Shown here: in pieces, positions 37,551-46,390 of the stretch
Numbering within the stretch: the stretch's first letter is position 1
How the letters are laid out: the number at the start of each line of letters is the position of its first letter
NCBI RefSeq assembly: GCF_900103445.1
Contig: NZ_FNHS01000005.1
Coordinates: 1-64,000, forward strand
Source of the DNA: Methylobacterium phyllostachyos
GTDB lineage: Bacteria; Pseudomonadota; Alphaproteobacteria; Rhizobiales; Beijerinckiaceae
Reading direction: 5' to 3'
DNA: 64,000 bases
Position numbers and translations under genes: made by a program
Notes under the pieces: generated by a model
Told to the model about the DNA's origin: nothing
Seen by the model: only the letters and a program-made list of their open reading frames with translations
The model's database searches: none

Positions 37551-38247
37551 GGGGTTCCGCAGCACCAAGCTGGCCGACGTGACGGCGCGGTTCGTGGAGC
37601 ACGGCTGGGCGTTCCCGCGGGTGCACGAAGCGGCCATCGCGGCACATTGGCAGGATCGGATCACCCGCAGCCCCGGCATGTTCGACGGCACTGTCCTCCT
37701 GTGCTGCGCCCACGCAATCGTGGACGGGGTCGCCCGGCTCGACCTGTTCGCGACGCGCTATTCCACATTCACCTACTACCGGCATATCCGGCACGCCGAT
37801 CCGCAGATCCGCAACGCCTTCGCGGCGATCGTCCCCTGGACGGCGGACGGCGCGGTGCTGCTCGGCGCGATGGGTGGCCACACGGCCAATGCCGGCCAGC
37901 TCTACTTCCCCTGCGGCACCCCGGACCCGGACGACGTGCGCGGCGACAGCGTCGACCTCGCCGGCAGCGCCGCCCGGGAACTCGCCGAGGAGACCGGCCT
38001 CGCGCTGCCGGAGGATGCCGCGACGGAATGGATCCTCCTCGAGGGCGAGAACCAGCTCGCCTTCCTGCGGCCCGTGCGGTTTCCGGAGCCGGCGACGGTG
38101 ATCGAGGCCCGCATCGCGGATCATCTCCGCAGCGAGGCCGAGCCGGAACTGGCCGGGATGCGCAGCGTGCGCAGCACGGCGGAGATCGACTCTGCCCGCA
38201 TGCCAGGCTTCGTGCGGGCCTATCTGGCGCAGGCCCTCGCGGCCTGA
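37543..38247 (+). CDS. Nudix-like hydrolase
   Basis: 234 residues; ATG 37543 overlaps the PhzF stop, so the two are cotranscribed. A diverged Nudix box is visible: a glycine upstream, then GSAARELAEETGLALPEDA, carrying the RExxEE core. Flanking beta strands (TADGAVLLGAMGGHTANAGQ and LYFPCGTPDPDDV) fit the fold. An N-terminal extension of about 90 residues is unusual for stand-alone Nudix enzymes. Substrate unknown; perhaps a nucleotide-sugar or CoA pyrophosphatase. Confidence 0.75.
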   Translation: MSEGFRSTKLADVTARFVEHGWAFPRVHEAAIAAHWQDRITRSPGMFDGTVLLCCAHAIVDGVARLDLFATRYSTFTYYRHIRHADPQIRNAFAAIVPWTADGAVLLGAMGGHTANAGQLYFPCGTPDPDDVRGDSVDLAGSAARELAEETGLALPEDAATEWILLEGENQLAFLRPVRFPEPATVIEARIADHLRSEAEPELAGMRSVRSTAEIDSARMPGFVRAYLAQALAA

Positions 38248-38343
38248 TCGCGACGCATATGGGGAGCCGGCGATGACCGCGTCCGTAGCGATCCGCGGGG
38301 AATGATGTTGTTCGAAGTCGGCACAATACGGAGTTCTGTTTTA

Positions 38344-38371
38344 TTGACCGCTCCGGACCCGGCCATAAACT
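38344..38371 (+). promoter_or_regulatory. Sigma-70-type promoter for the binding-protein gene
   Basis: TTGACC (38344-38349), a 16-bp spacer and TAAACT (38366-38371), 55 nt before the ATG at 38427. Good match in a GC-rich background. Confidence 0.5.
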
Positions 38372-38426
38372 CAGCCTGATCTCGGGATCGCCCGCACGTT
38401 GCTGGCGGGACACCAAGGCAGGCCCC

Positions 38427-39398
38427 ATGCGCATCGCATTTTCCGCCCGTCCCGTCGGTCGCCGGCTGGCGATCGGCCTGCTGGCCCTCCTGGCCGTGGC
38501 ACTAGCCCCCGCATCGCGTGCGGCCGAGCCGGTGGTCCTGCGCGTCGGCGACCAGAAGGGCGGGAACCGCTCGCTCCTCGAGAGCGCCGGCCTCGCGCAG
38601 GACCTGCCCTACCGGATCGAATGGTCGGAATTCCCCGCCGCCGCGCCGATCCTGGAGGCGCTCAACGCCGGCGCCCTCGATGTCGGCTATACCGGCGACC
38701 TGTCCTTCCTCACGGTCTACGCGGCCGGCGCTCCCATCAAGGCGATCGGCGGCACCAAGTCGGATCCCCGGACACAGGCCATCCTGGTCCGCGCGGATTC
38801 GCCGATCCGCTCGGCTGCCGACCTCAAGGGAAAGCGGCTGGCCGGCACGCGCGGCGGCTGGGGCCAGTTCCTGATCAGCGCGACGCTCGAGAAGGCCGGG
38901 ATCGCGCCCGCGGAGGCCACCTTCGCGCCGCTCAATCCCGTCGACGCCAAGGTTGCGCTGATGGCGGGCTCTGTGGATGCCTGGGCGGTCTGGGAGCCCT
39001 ATGTCTCGTTCGCGATGCTCAAGGATAAGGCCCGTCCGATCGCCGACGGGGAAGGCCTGAGCCCGACCATCACATTCATCGTCGCGTCGGACAAAGCCAT
39101 CGGCGCCAAGCGGGCGGCCGTGCAGGATTTCCTGAACCGCCTGAACAAGGCGCGGCTGTGGTCGCTGGACCACCTCTCCGAATATGCCCGGAACACCGCC
39201 GGCCTGACCAGGCTGCCCGAGGATGTCCTGCGCACGGCCTATACGGCGCAGCGGACCAGCCCGATCGCCATCGATGACAACGTCGTGGCCGAGGTCCAGG
39301 CGGCGTCGGACCGTGCGACGCGCTACGGCATCCTGTCGAAGACGCTCGATGTCGGCCGGGCCGTGGACCGAAGTTTCACGGGCGCGGCGTCGAAGTGA
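38427..39398 (+). CDS. ABC transporter substrate-binding protein, aliphatic sulfonate type
   Basis: 323 residues with a signal peptide (about 1-32, PASRAA). Periplasmic binding protein of the SsuA/TauA class: LRVGDQKGGNRSLLESAGL, IEWSEFPAAAPILEALNAGA, LDVGYTGDLSFLTVYAAGAP, and a central GTRGGWGQFLISATLEKAG. It would bind alkanesulfonates or taurine. Usually followed by SsuC and SsuB; here neither is present, so it is an orphan that may feed a permease elsewhere. Confidence 0.9.
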   Translation: MRIAFSARPVGRRLAIGLLALLAVALAPASRAAEPVVLRVGDQKGGNRSLLESAGLAQDLPYRIEWSEFPAAAPILEALNAGALDVGYTGDLSFLTVYAAGAPIKAIGGTKSDPRTQAILVRADSPIRSAADLKGKRLAGTRGGWGQFLISATLEKAGIAPAEATFAPLNPVDAKVALMAGSVDAWAVWEPYVSFAMLKDKARPIADGEGLSPTITFIVASDKAIGAKRAAVQDFLNRLNKARLWSLDHLSEYARNTAGLTRLPEDVLRTAYTAQRTSPIAIDDNVVAEVQAASDRATRYGILSKTLDVGRAVDRSFTGAASK

Positions 39399-39411
39399 GG
39401 GCTCCGTCCCG

Positions 39412-39687
39412 TCAATGGGCGGCGCAGCCATCCGCCGGCTGGCCGTAGCCGCTGTACACGACCCGGACCTTGCGCGCGCAACCGGCCGCCGCCTTCGGGG
39501 CCGCCACGGGGGCGACCTCAACCGGCTCCACCCGCAGAGTTGCGGCCACCGGCTGATCCTCGGATGTGGCCAGGGCGCGGCTCGCGCTCATCACGAACGG
39601 TGTGGCCACGAAGGACGAGACCGCGAGCGCGGCGAAGAGGGCGATGTTCTTGCGGCCGAAGGTGTCGAGCGTGCGAGCGGTGCGCAT
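39412..39687 (-). CDS. Small exported hypothetical protein
   Basis: 91 residues. A hydrophobic segment after a basic start (residues 13-34, NIALFAALAVSSFVATPFVM) acts as signal or anchor. The mature part is valine/alanine/proline-rich with two cysteines framing a conserved-looking C-terminus (GCARKVRVVYSGYG and DGCAAH), likely one disulfide. Small periplasmic protein; no known role. Convergent with the binding-protein gene, 13 nt apart. Confidence 0.75.
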   Translation of the reverse strand: MRTARTLDTFGRKNIALFAALAVSSFVATPFVMSASRALATSEDQPVAATLRVEPVEVAPVAAPKAAAGCARKVRVVYSGYGQPADGCAAH

Positions 39688-39834
39688 GGCTGGTCGTCCG
39701 ATGTATTCAGTTCGGCAGCGCTGAGGTGCCGATATCCCCTGTTGCGCTGATAACTTGGCCGTCAGCTCGGCGGTTCCGGTTTATTGCCCAAAAACCGCCA
39801 CGCTTGGGTGTCGTCGCGCACGTCGGTGCAGGGT

Positions 39835-40293
39835 TCAGAACAGCTTGCGGTACTGTACGAAGCCGGACTTCTCCGCGATCCGGTCGTAGAGCTGCATCGC
39901 GTCCGTGTTGGTCTCGTGCGTCAGCCAGTGGACCCGCGAGCAGCCGGCGGATTTCGCGGCTTCGTAGACGTGCTCGATGAGCCGCCGGCCGATCCCGAGG
40001 CCGCGGGTCCCGTCCGCCACGAACAGGTCCTGCAGGTAGCAATAGTCGCCGATCGTCCAGGCCGAGCGGTGGCGGATATGGTGGACGAGGCCGACCGCCT
40101 CGGCACCGCGCCAGGCCAGGGCGCCGTCGACCGGCTCGGCCGGATCGTTGAGGCGCGCCCAGGTGGTGTCGGTGACCGCCTCCGACAGGTCAACCTTGTA
40201 GAAGGCCTGATAGCCGCGCCAGAGGGGCAGCCATGCCGCCCGGTCGTCGGCGCCGATCGGGCGAATCGTGAGTGCTTCCGTGTCGGCGTTCAT
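39835..40293 (-). CDS. GNAT family N-acetyltransferase
   Basis: 152 residues from ATG 40293. Acetyl-CoA-dependent transferase: [18 protein letters not shown] start, [20 protein letters not shown] with the Q/RxxGxG/A-type CoA loop, [19 protein letters not shown], and a final GFVQYRKLF. The pattern resembles spermidine/amino-acid-type acetyltransferases. Cytoplasmic. Divergent from glyQ. Confidence 0.9.
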   Translation of the reverse strand: MNADTEALTIRPIGADDRAAWLPLWRGYQAFYKVDLSEAVTDTTWARLNDPAEPVDGALAWRGAEAVGLVHHIRHRSAWTIGDYCYLQDLFVADGTRGLGIGRRLIEHVYEAAKSAGCSRVHWLTHETNTDAMQLYDRIAEKSGFVQYRKLF

Positions 40294-40453
40294 GAGGTTC
40301 TCCGGGTGGTCTCCGGTGGGATCGGATCACCATCCGCCCGGGCCGCGCAAGCCGGCCCGCCTTGCACCTGTCACCTTGCACCCCTGCCCGCCCGCACCTA
40401 AACCGACCCGCCAGCGGCCCAAGCCGCCGCGCGAGCCCGAGCCTCCGACAGCC

Positions 40454-41368
40454 ATGTCCCAAAAGAAATCGTTCCAGGGTCTGATCCTGACGCTTCAGGA
40501 ATTCTGGGCGGCGCAGGGCTGCGTGATCCTCCAGCCCTACGACATGGAGGTCGGCGCCGGCACGTTCCATCCGGCCACGACCCTGCGGGCGCTCGGCCCG
40601 AAGCCCTGGAAGGCGGCCTACGTCCAGCCCTCGCGCCGGCCCAAGGATGGCCGCTACGGCGAGAACCCCAACCGGCTCCAGCACTATTACCAGTTCCAGG
40701 TGATCCTGAAGCCGAACCCGCCGAATCTGCAGGAACTCTACCTCGCCTCGCTGAAGGCGATCGGGGTCGACCTGACGCTCCACGATATCCGCTTCGTCGA
40801 GGATGATTGGGAGAGCCCGACGCTCGGCGCCTGGGGCCTCGGCTGGGAATGCTGGTGCGACGGGATGGAAGTCTCCCAGTTCACCTACTTCCAGCAGGTC
40901 GCGGGCTTCGAATGCGCGCCGGTGGCGGGCGAGCTGACCTACGGGCTCGAGCGGCTCGCCATGTACGTCCAGGGCGTCGAGAACGTCTACGATCTCGACT
41001 TCAACGGTGCCGAGGGGCCGGACCGGATCACCTACGGCGACGTGTTCCTGCAGGCCGAGCAGGAATATTCCCGCCACAACTTCGAGGCGGCCGACACCGC
41101 GATGCTGTTCCGCCAGTTCACCGACGCGGAGTCCGCCTGCCGGTCCTATCTCGACGCGGGCGAGCCAGAGGCCGGCGCCAACAGCCAGCGCCACCGGATG
41201 GCGCAGCCAGCCTACGACCAGTGCATCAAGGCGAGCCACGTCTTCAACCTGCTCGACGCGCGCGGGGTGATCTCGGTGACCGAGCGCCAGAGCTACATTT
41301 TGCGGGTGCGGGAATTGGCCAAGGCCTGCGGCGCGGCGTGGTTGAGGACGGCCGCCGGGGGCGCGTGA
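40454..41368 (+). CDS. glyQ: Glycyl-tRNA synthetase alpha subunit
   Basis: 304 residues from ATG 40454 (the frame is open upstream, but [18 protein letters not shown] is the family start). Class II catalytic subunit of the bacterial alpha2beta2 enzyme: [39 protein letters not shown] (motif 2 region), [20 protein letters not shown] and [15 protein letters not shown] (motif 3). glyS lies 740 nt downstream with an exported-protein gene between them, a slightly unusual split. Confidence 0.97.
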   Translation: MSQKKSFQGLILTLQEFWAAQGCVILQPYDMEVGAGTFHPATTLRALGPKPWKAAYVQPSRRPKDGRYGENPNRLQHYYQFQVILKPNPPNLQELYLASLKAIGVDLTLHDIRFVEDDWESPTLGAWGLGWECWCDGMEVSQFTYFQQVAGFECAPVAGELTYGLERLAMYVQGVENVYDLDFNGAEGPDRITYGDVFLQAEQEYSRHNFEAADTAMLFRQFTDAESACRSYLDAGEPEAGANSQRHRMAQPAYDQCIKASHVFNLLDARGVISVTERQSYILRVRELAKACGAAWLRTAAGGA

Positions 41369-41439
41369 GGCGGCGCGCTGGCTTTCTGCCGGGCCGCCGC
41401 TGACGCCCCAATCTGGTGTGCGAAAATGCGCCGACGTCT

Positions 41440-41527
41440 TTGCGAGCGCAGCGAAGCAACACAGTGTCGCGCTGCGCTGAACAGGGTCGCGCTGCCCTGG
41501 GTTGCTTCGCTGCGCTCGCGATGACGG
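41440..41527. repeat. Palindromic intergenic repeat, family C copy 1
   Basis: Perfect 19-bp inverted repeat: GCGAGCGCAGCGAAGCAAC (41442-41460) and its complement at 41501-41519, followed by ATGACGG. This REP-like element is common between genes in Rhizobiales. A diverged copy lies at 61618-61702. Confidence 0.75.
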
Positions 41528-41610
41528 AGCGGAGCCCCTGGCGCCCTCGCGCGTTGCAACCCCCGCCAACCGGCGCGCTCCGGCGCGTCCGCAGACGCGG
41601 GAATCCTGTG

Positions 41611-42054
41611 ATGAAGAAGACGCTCCTCGCCCTCAGCCTTCTCGGCTTCGGCCTCGCCCCCGCGCTGGCGGCCGATCCCGGCCCGGAGGCGGTCGTGAAG
41701 AAGCTCTACGCCGAGCCGCACCCGAATCACTCGGCCGTCTACTCGAAGCGCCTGCAGGGCCTGTTCGACGCCGACGCCAAGCAGGCCAACGGGGCCACCG
41801 GCAACCTCGATTTCGACTACCGCCTCAACGGCGAGCCGCTGAAGCCCGACACCGTGAAGAGCCTGACCTTCAAGGAGGCCACGGAGGGCAAGGATCAGGC
41901 GAAGGTCACGGTGGAGCGCAAGGGCGGCGACGGCTCGAAGGCGATCGTCTACGACCTCGTGCGCGAGGATGGCGGCTGGAAGGTGTCGGACGCCCACGCG
42001 ATCGGCGACCGCAAGTGGCAGCTCTCGACCATCCTGAAGGGCGAGGCGCACTGA
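41611..42054 (+). CDS. Exported DUF3828-like protein
   Basis: 147 residues from ATG 41611 with a short Sec signal peptide (cleavage after PALA, about residue 20). The mature part fits DUF3828-type periplasmic proteins: VVKKLYAEPHPNHSAVYSKR, LQGLFDADAKQ, LDFDYRLNG, then paired beta strands (QAKVTVERKGGDGSKAIVYD and GGWKVSDAHAIG). No cysteine. Function unknown. Lies between glyQ and glyS. Confidence 0.78.
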   Translation: MKKTLLALSLLGFGLAPALAADPGPEAVVKKLYAEPHPNHSAVYSKRLQGLFDADAKQANGATGNLDFDYRLNGEPLKPDTVKSLTFKEATEGKDQAKVTVERKGGDGSKAIVYDLVREDGGWKVSDAHAIGDRKWQLSTILKGEAH

Positions 42055-42105
42055 GGCGGATCCCCGGCCCTCGACAGGGGTGCGGCGCGGCGATATGGCC
42101 GCGCC

Positions 42106-44205
42106 ATGCCCGACCTCCTGCTCGAACTCCGCTCGGAAGAGATCCCCGCCCGCATGCAGCGGCGCGCGGCGGAGGATCTCAAGAAGCTCGTCACCGACGC
42201 CCTGGTGGCGCGCGGCTTCCTGTATGAGGGCGCCAAGGCGTTCTCGACGCCGCGCCGGCTGGCGCTGCACATCGCCGGCCTGCCCGCCCGGGGCGAGGCC
42301 GTGCGCGAGGAACGCCGCGGCCCGCGGGTCGGCGCCCCCGAGGCGGCCGTCCAGGGGTTCCTGAAGGGCGCGGGGCTGACGAGCCTCGATCAGGCCACGA
42401 CCGTCACTGATCCCAAGAAGGGCGAATTCTACCTCGCGGTGATCGAGCGCCCCGGCCGCGAGACGCTGGACGTGCTGGCCGAGCTCCTGCCGGAGATCAT
42501 CAAGAACTTCCCCTGGCCGAAATCCATGCGCTGGGGCGCGGCCTCGGCCGAGCCGGGCTCTTTGCGCTGGGTGCGCCCGCTGCAATCGATCGTCGCGACC
42601 TTCGGGCCGGAGACCGAGACGCCGGAGGTGGTGCCGTTCACGGTCGGCGGGATCACGGCCGGGACCGTGACCTACGGCCACCGCTTCCTGGCGCCCGAGC
42701 CGATCGAGGTGCGCCGGTTCGACGATTACATCCAGGCCCTGGAGCGCGCAAAAGTCGTCCTCGACCCGGAGCGGCGCAAGGACGTGATCCTGCACGACGC
42801 CCGCGACCTCGCCTTCGCCCGCGGCCTCGACCTCGTGGAGGACGAGGGGCTGCTGGACGAGGTGTCCGGTCTCGTGGAATGGCCGGTGGTGCTGATGGGC
42901 TCGTTCGACGAGAGCTTCCTCGACATCCCCGCCGAGGCGATCCGGGCGACGATCCGGGCGAACCAGAAGTGTTTCGTGCTGCGGAAAAGCGGTTCCGAGG
43001 ATCTGGCTCCGGCCTTCATCCTGGTCTCGAACCTCGTCGCCTCGGATGGCGGGCAGGCGATCACCGCCGGCAACGAGCGGGTGGTCCGGGCGCGCCTGTC
43101 GGACGCGAAGTTCTTCTGGGAGACCGACAAGGCGACCCGCCTGGAGGATCGGCTGCCGAAGCTCGACACGATCGTCTTCCACGAGAAGCTCGGCACGCAG
43201 GGCGCGCGGATCGCCCGCATCGCCGCGCTGGCGAAGGACCTCGCGCCGCTGGTGGGGGCCGATCCAGAGTTGGCGGAGCGCGCGGCGCGCCTCGCCAAGG
43301 CCGACCTCGTTACCGAGATGGTCGGCGAGTTCCCCGAGCTTCAGGGGTTGATGGGTCGGAAATACGCGACGCTCCAGGGCCATCACGAGAGCGTCTGCGC
43401 GGCCATTGAGGAGCACTACAAGCCGGTGGGCCCCTCCGACCGGGTGCCGAGCGATCCCGTCTCGATCGCGGTGGCGCTCGCCGACAAGCTCGACACGCTG
43501 GCGGGGTTCTGGGCGATCGACGAGAAGCCGACGGGGAGCAAGGACCCGTTCGCCCTGCGCCGGGCGGCGCTGGGCGTGATCCGGCTGATCCTCGACCGCG
43601 GCCTGCGCCTGCGCCTGCTGGAGCAGGTCGGCGCGGCGGATCGCAGCCTCGCCGGGCGGGCCGGCGCCGACCCGCAGGACCTGCTCGGCTTCTTCGCCGA
43701 CCGCCTCAAAGTCTACCTCCGCGACCAGGGCGCCCGCCACGACCTGATCGACGCCGTCTTCGCCCTGCCCGGCCAGGACGACCTGCTGATGGTGGTCCGC
43801 CGGGTCGAAGCCCTCGGGCAGTTCCTCGACACCGAGGACGGCAAGAACCTGCTCGCGGGCTACAAGCGCGCGGCCAACATCCTGCGGATCGAGGAGAAAA
43901 AGGATAACCGCGCCTACGACGCCGCGCCCGATTCTACCCTTGCAGCCGCGGGCGAGCCGGCCGAGCAGGCGCTGGCCGAGGCCCTGGCGAAGGCGCGGGA
44001 GACCGCCTCGGCCGCCGTCGCCCGCGAGGATTTTTCCGGCGCCATGCAGGCGCTCTCGACGCTGCGCGCGCCGGTGGACGCGTTCTTCCAGGACGTGACC
44101 GTCAACGCCCCCGATCCAAAACTCCGCGAGAACCGCCTGTTGCTGCTCAACGCGCTCCGCGCCGCGACCCGCGAGGTGGCGGAGTTCTCGAAGATCGAGG
44201 GGTGA
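42106..44205 (+). CDS. glyS: Glycyl-tRNA synthetase beta subunit
   Basis: 699 residues, full length. Needed with GlyQ for tRNA(Gly) binding and charging. Begins [47 protein letters not shown], the HD-like domain with [19 protein letters not shown] and [20 protein letters not shown], and the C-terminal anticodon-binding region ([20 protein letters not shown]). Its 3' end is followed by a hairpin before the convergent otnC. Confidence 0.97.
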   Translation: MPDLLLELRSEEIPARMQRRAAEDLKKLVTDALVARGFLYEGAKAFSTPRRLALHIAGLPARGEAVREERRGPRVGAPEAAVQGFLKGAGLTSLDQATTVTDPKKGEFYLAVIERPGRETLDVLAELLPEIIKNFPWPKSMRWGAASAEPGSLRWVRPLQSIVATFGPETETPEVVPFTVGGITAGTVTYGHRFLAPEPIEVRRFDDYIQALERAKVVLDPERRKDVILHDARDLAFARGLDLVEDEGLLDEVSGLVEWPVVLMGSFDESFLDIPAEAIRATIRANQKCFVLRKSGSEDLAPAFILVSNLVASDGGQAITAGNERVVRARLSDAKFFWETDKATRLEDRLPKLDTIVFHEKLGTQGARIARIAALAKDLAPLVGADPELAERAARLAKADLVTEMVGEFPELQGLMGRKYATLQGHHESVCAAIEEHYKPVGPSDRVPSDPVSIAVALADKLDTLAGFWAIDEKPTGSKDPFALRRAALGVIRLILDRGLRLRLLEQVGAADRSLAGRAGADPQDLLGFFADRLKVYLRDQGARHDLIDAVFALPGQDDLLMVVRRVEALGQFLDTEDGKNLLAGYKRAANILRIEEKKDNRAYDAAPDSTLAAAGEPAEQALAEALAKARETASAAVAREDFSGAMQALSTLRAPVDAFFQDVTVNAPDPKLRENRLLLLNALRAATREVAEFSKIEG

Positions 44206-44216
44206 AACGCGCCGCT

Positions 44217-44244
44217 CTCCCTCCCCCGCAGAGGGGGGAGGGAG
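44217..44244. terminator. Hairpin between convergent glyS and otnC
   Basis: CTCCCTCCCCC (44217-44227) pairs perfectly with 44234-44244 across a 6-nt loop. It lies between two convergent genes and could stop transcription from both sides, though no T-run flanks it. Confidence 0.5.
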
Positions 44245-44253
44245 ACCCGCGCC

Positions 44254-44925
44254 TCATCCGTGATCGTGATGCCCGTCGATCTCCGGCAGGGTCAGCCCGA
44301 AATGGCGCACCAGATCGGCCACCTGCCCGGGGCTCAGCTGCCGCGGGTTGAGGTTGCGCAACAACAAATACAGCTTGGCGGTCTCCTCCAACTCCTCGGT
44401 GGCGAAGACCGCGCCCTCCAGGCTGTCGCCGGCCACCACCGGGCCGTGATTGGCGAGCAGCACCGAGCTGTACTTCCCCGCCAAGCCCCGGATCGCATCC
44501 GCCACCGCCGGGTCGCCGGGGCGGTAATAGGGCACCAGCGCCGTCCCGCCGGTGCGCATCAGGTAGTAGGGCGTCAGCGGCGGCAGCACCTGACGCGGGT
44601 CGATCTCCGGCAGCATCGAGACCGCGACCGCATGGGTCGAGTGCAGGTGGACGATGGCCTTGGCCTCGCTGCGGCTCTCGTAGAGTGCGCTGTGCAGCGG
44701 GATTTCCTTGGTAGGCTTGTCGCCCGAGACGAGGCGACCGGTCTCGTCCAGCCGCGCGATCCGTGCCGGGTCGAGGAAGCCGAGCGACGCGTTGGTCGGC
44801 GTCACGAGCCAGCCGCCATCGGGCAGGCGCAGGGAGATGTTGCCGGAGGAGCCCGGCGTCAGCCCGCGCTCGAACAGCGAGCGGCCGTAGCGGCAGATCT
44901 GTTCGCGCAACGCCGTCTCGCTCAT
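44254..44925 (-). CDS. otnC: 3-oxo-tetronate 4-phosphate decarboxylase (class II aldolase)
   Basis: 223 residues. Last step of erythronate/threonate breakdown: 3-oxo-tetronate 4-phosphate to dihydroxyacetone phosphate and CO2. Class II aldolase/adducin fold with GLTPGSSGNISLRLPDG, zinc-binding VHLHSTHAVAVS and LLANHGPVVAGDS, and catalytic glutamate in IPLHSALYESR. Assigned to OtnC rather than fuculose or ribulose phosphate aldolase because OtnI, OtnK, LtnD and DenD are encoded nearby. Overlaps the LacI gene by ATGA and is transcribed behind it. Confidence 0.9.
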   Translation of the reverse strand: MSETALREQICRYGRSLFERGLTPGSSGNISLRLPDGGWLVTPTNASLGFLDPARIARLDETGRLVSGDKPTKEIPLHSALYESRSEAKAIVHLHSTHAVAVSMLPEIDPRQVLPPLTPYYLMRTGGTALVPYYRPGDPAVADAIRGLAGKYSSVLLANHGPVVAGDSLEGAVFATEELEETAKLYLLLRNLNPRQLSPGQVADLVRHFGLTLPEIDGHHDHG

Positions 44926-45929
44926 GCGGTCGCTCCCTCGATCAGCTCGAATCCGAGATCAAGTCTCTTGGACGCCGGATCGTTCAGGCAGGCGGCGGCC
45001 TGACGGCCGATCTCCAGGCGCGGCGTGCGCACCGTCGACAGGGGCTGGGGCATCGCGGCGGCGAAGTCGAGCCCGTTGAAGCCGAACAGCGCGAGCCGCC
45101 CCGGCACCGCCAAATCCGCCGCCAGACAGGCGAAGTAGCCGCCGAGCGCCATGTCGTCGTTGGAGAAGTAGACTGCGTCGAGATCGGGCACGCGCGCCAG
45201 CAGCGCTTCGAGTCCAGCTCGGCCCGAGGCCGGTGATGACGGTCCGGGCCGGATTTCCCGACCCTGGAGCGCCAGCCCCGCTTCCCCCAGCGCGTGCTCG
45301 AACCCGGCGAGCCGCTTGCCTGCCCGCAGGTCGACCGTGAGATCGTGCCCGAGATAGGCGATCCGCCGGTAGCCGCGCGCGACGAGGTGCCGGGCGCTCG
45401 CCGCGCCCACGGCCCGGTTGGAGAAGCCGACCACGGCGTCGATCCCTTCTCCGTCCGTGTCGATCATCTCGACCACGCGGACGCCCCCGGCCTTGGCCAG
45501 GGCGACGGTGCCGGGAGTGTGCTCCAGCCCGGTGAGCAGCAGCGCCGCGGGCCGCCAGGACAGGAGCGCGGCAACCAGCGCCTCCTCCCGGTCCGGATCG
45601 TAATCGCTGACGCCGATCACGCAGGGGATGCCCTCGGCGTCCAGCGCCGCGGTCAGCCCGCGCAGCAGGTCGGGGAAGACCACGTTGGCCAGCGACGGGA
45701 TCACGACCCCCACGAGCCGCGCGCTCGCTCCCTGCCCGGCGAGGCTGCCGGCGAGTCGGTTCGGCACGTAGCCGAGCCGGGCCACCGCCTCCGCCACCCG
45801 TTCGCCGGCGCGCTTCGAATAGGAGCCATGATTGCGCAGCACCCGCGAGACCGTGCTCTCGCCGAGACCGGCTTCCCGGGCGACGTCGGTGAGGGTCACG
45901 AGCCGCCCCGGCGGCGGGATGTCGTCCAT
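44922..45929 (-). CDS. LacI-family regulator of the erythronate/threonate locus
   Basis: 335 residues from ATG 45929. N-terminal LacI helix-turn-helix (VTLTDVAREAGLGESTVSRV, hinge GYVPNRLAGSLAGQG) and a sugar-binding domain (VGVVIPSLANVVFPDLLRGL, FSNDDMALGGYFACLAADL, ALFGFNGLDFA). It heads a unit with otnC and is divergent from the transporter/dehydrogenase genes. The palindrome at 46284-46299 fits its probable operator. The likely inducer is a tetronate or pathway intermediate. Confidence 0.92.
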   Translation of the reverse strand: MDDIPPPGRLVTLTDVAREAGLGESTVSRVLRNHGSYSKRAGERVAEAVARLGYVPNRLAGSLAGQGASARLVGVVIPSLANVVFPDLLRGLTAALDAEGIPCVIGVSDYDPDREEALVAALLSWRPAALLLTGLEHTPGTVALAKAGGVRVVEMIDTDGEGIDAVVGFSNRAVGAASARHLVARGYRRIAYLGHDLTVDLRAGKRLAGFEHALGEAGLALQGREIRPGPSSPASGRAGLEALLARVPDLDAVYFSNDDMALGGYFACLAADLAVPGRLALFGFNGLDFAAAMPQPLSTVRTPRLEIGRQAAACLNDPASKRLDLGFELIEGATA

Positions 45930-46053
45930 GGCCCCGCTCTCCCGGCGCGGATTTTCTTGCGATGACAGCGCCAATGAGCCGGATGGATCCGGTCGTGCGC
46001 AGGTCTCCTCTCCCAGGCGGGCCACGATGTTCACACAACTGCGCCGACACTCT

Positions 46054-46097
46054 CTCCTCCCCCTTGTGGGGAGGAGTTGGAGGTGGGGGTGGTGCAG
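46054..46097. repeat. 44-bp repeat, left copy (family B)
   Basis: Begins CTCCTCCCCCTTGTGGGGAG and ends GGTGGTGCAG. An exact reverse complement lies at 47786-47829 on the other side of the MFS gene. It contains a stem-loop of its own (CTCCTCCCC/GGGGAGGAG). Related but diverged sequence follows at 46114-46160. Confidence 0.85.
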
Positions 46098-46283
46098 AAG
46101 GCACCGCTGCGCCTCATCCTGAACCACCCCTACCCCTGACCCCTCCCCGCAAGGGGAAGGGAAAAGCGCTTTCTTCTGAGGGTCGTCAGCCTCTGAGAGA
46201 AGTGTAAATCCGCAAGGCCGCACAGGCTAGGGCACGCGTTGCATCACCTGACATAGCGGCCTGCATTATTTCGCACAATCGGA

Positions 46284-46299
46284 TTGGCAGCGCTGCCAA
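46284..46299. promoter_or_regulatory. LacI-type operator
   Basis: TTGGCAGCGCTGCCAA is a perfect 16-bp palindrome with the LacI-family signature TTGxxAxCGCTxxCAA. It lies between lacI and the MFS gene, 91 nt before the MFS start, so it can control both arms of the locus. A possible upstream promoter (TTGCAT at 46239, CATTAT about 19 nt on) would place it in the early transcribed region. Confidence 0.75.
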
Positions 46300-46390
46300 A
46301 AGGCGATATGGCACCGCCCAGCATCGCCCCACGAGCGGTGAAGACCACTATTCGTCCGTACTGAAACGATACGGGCGCGGGAGAACGCCC

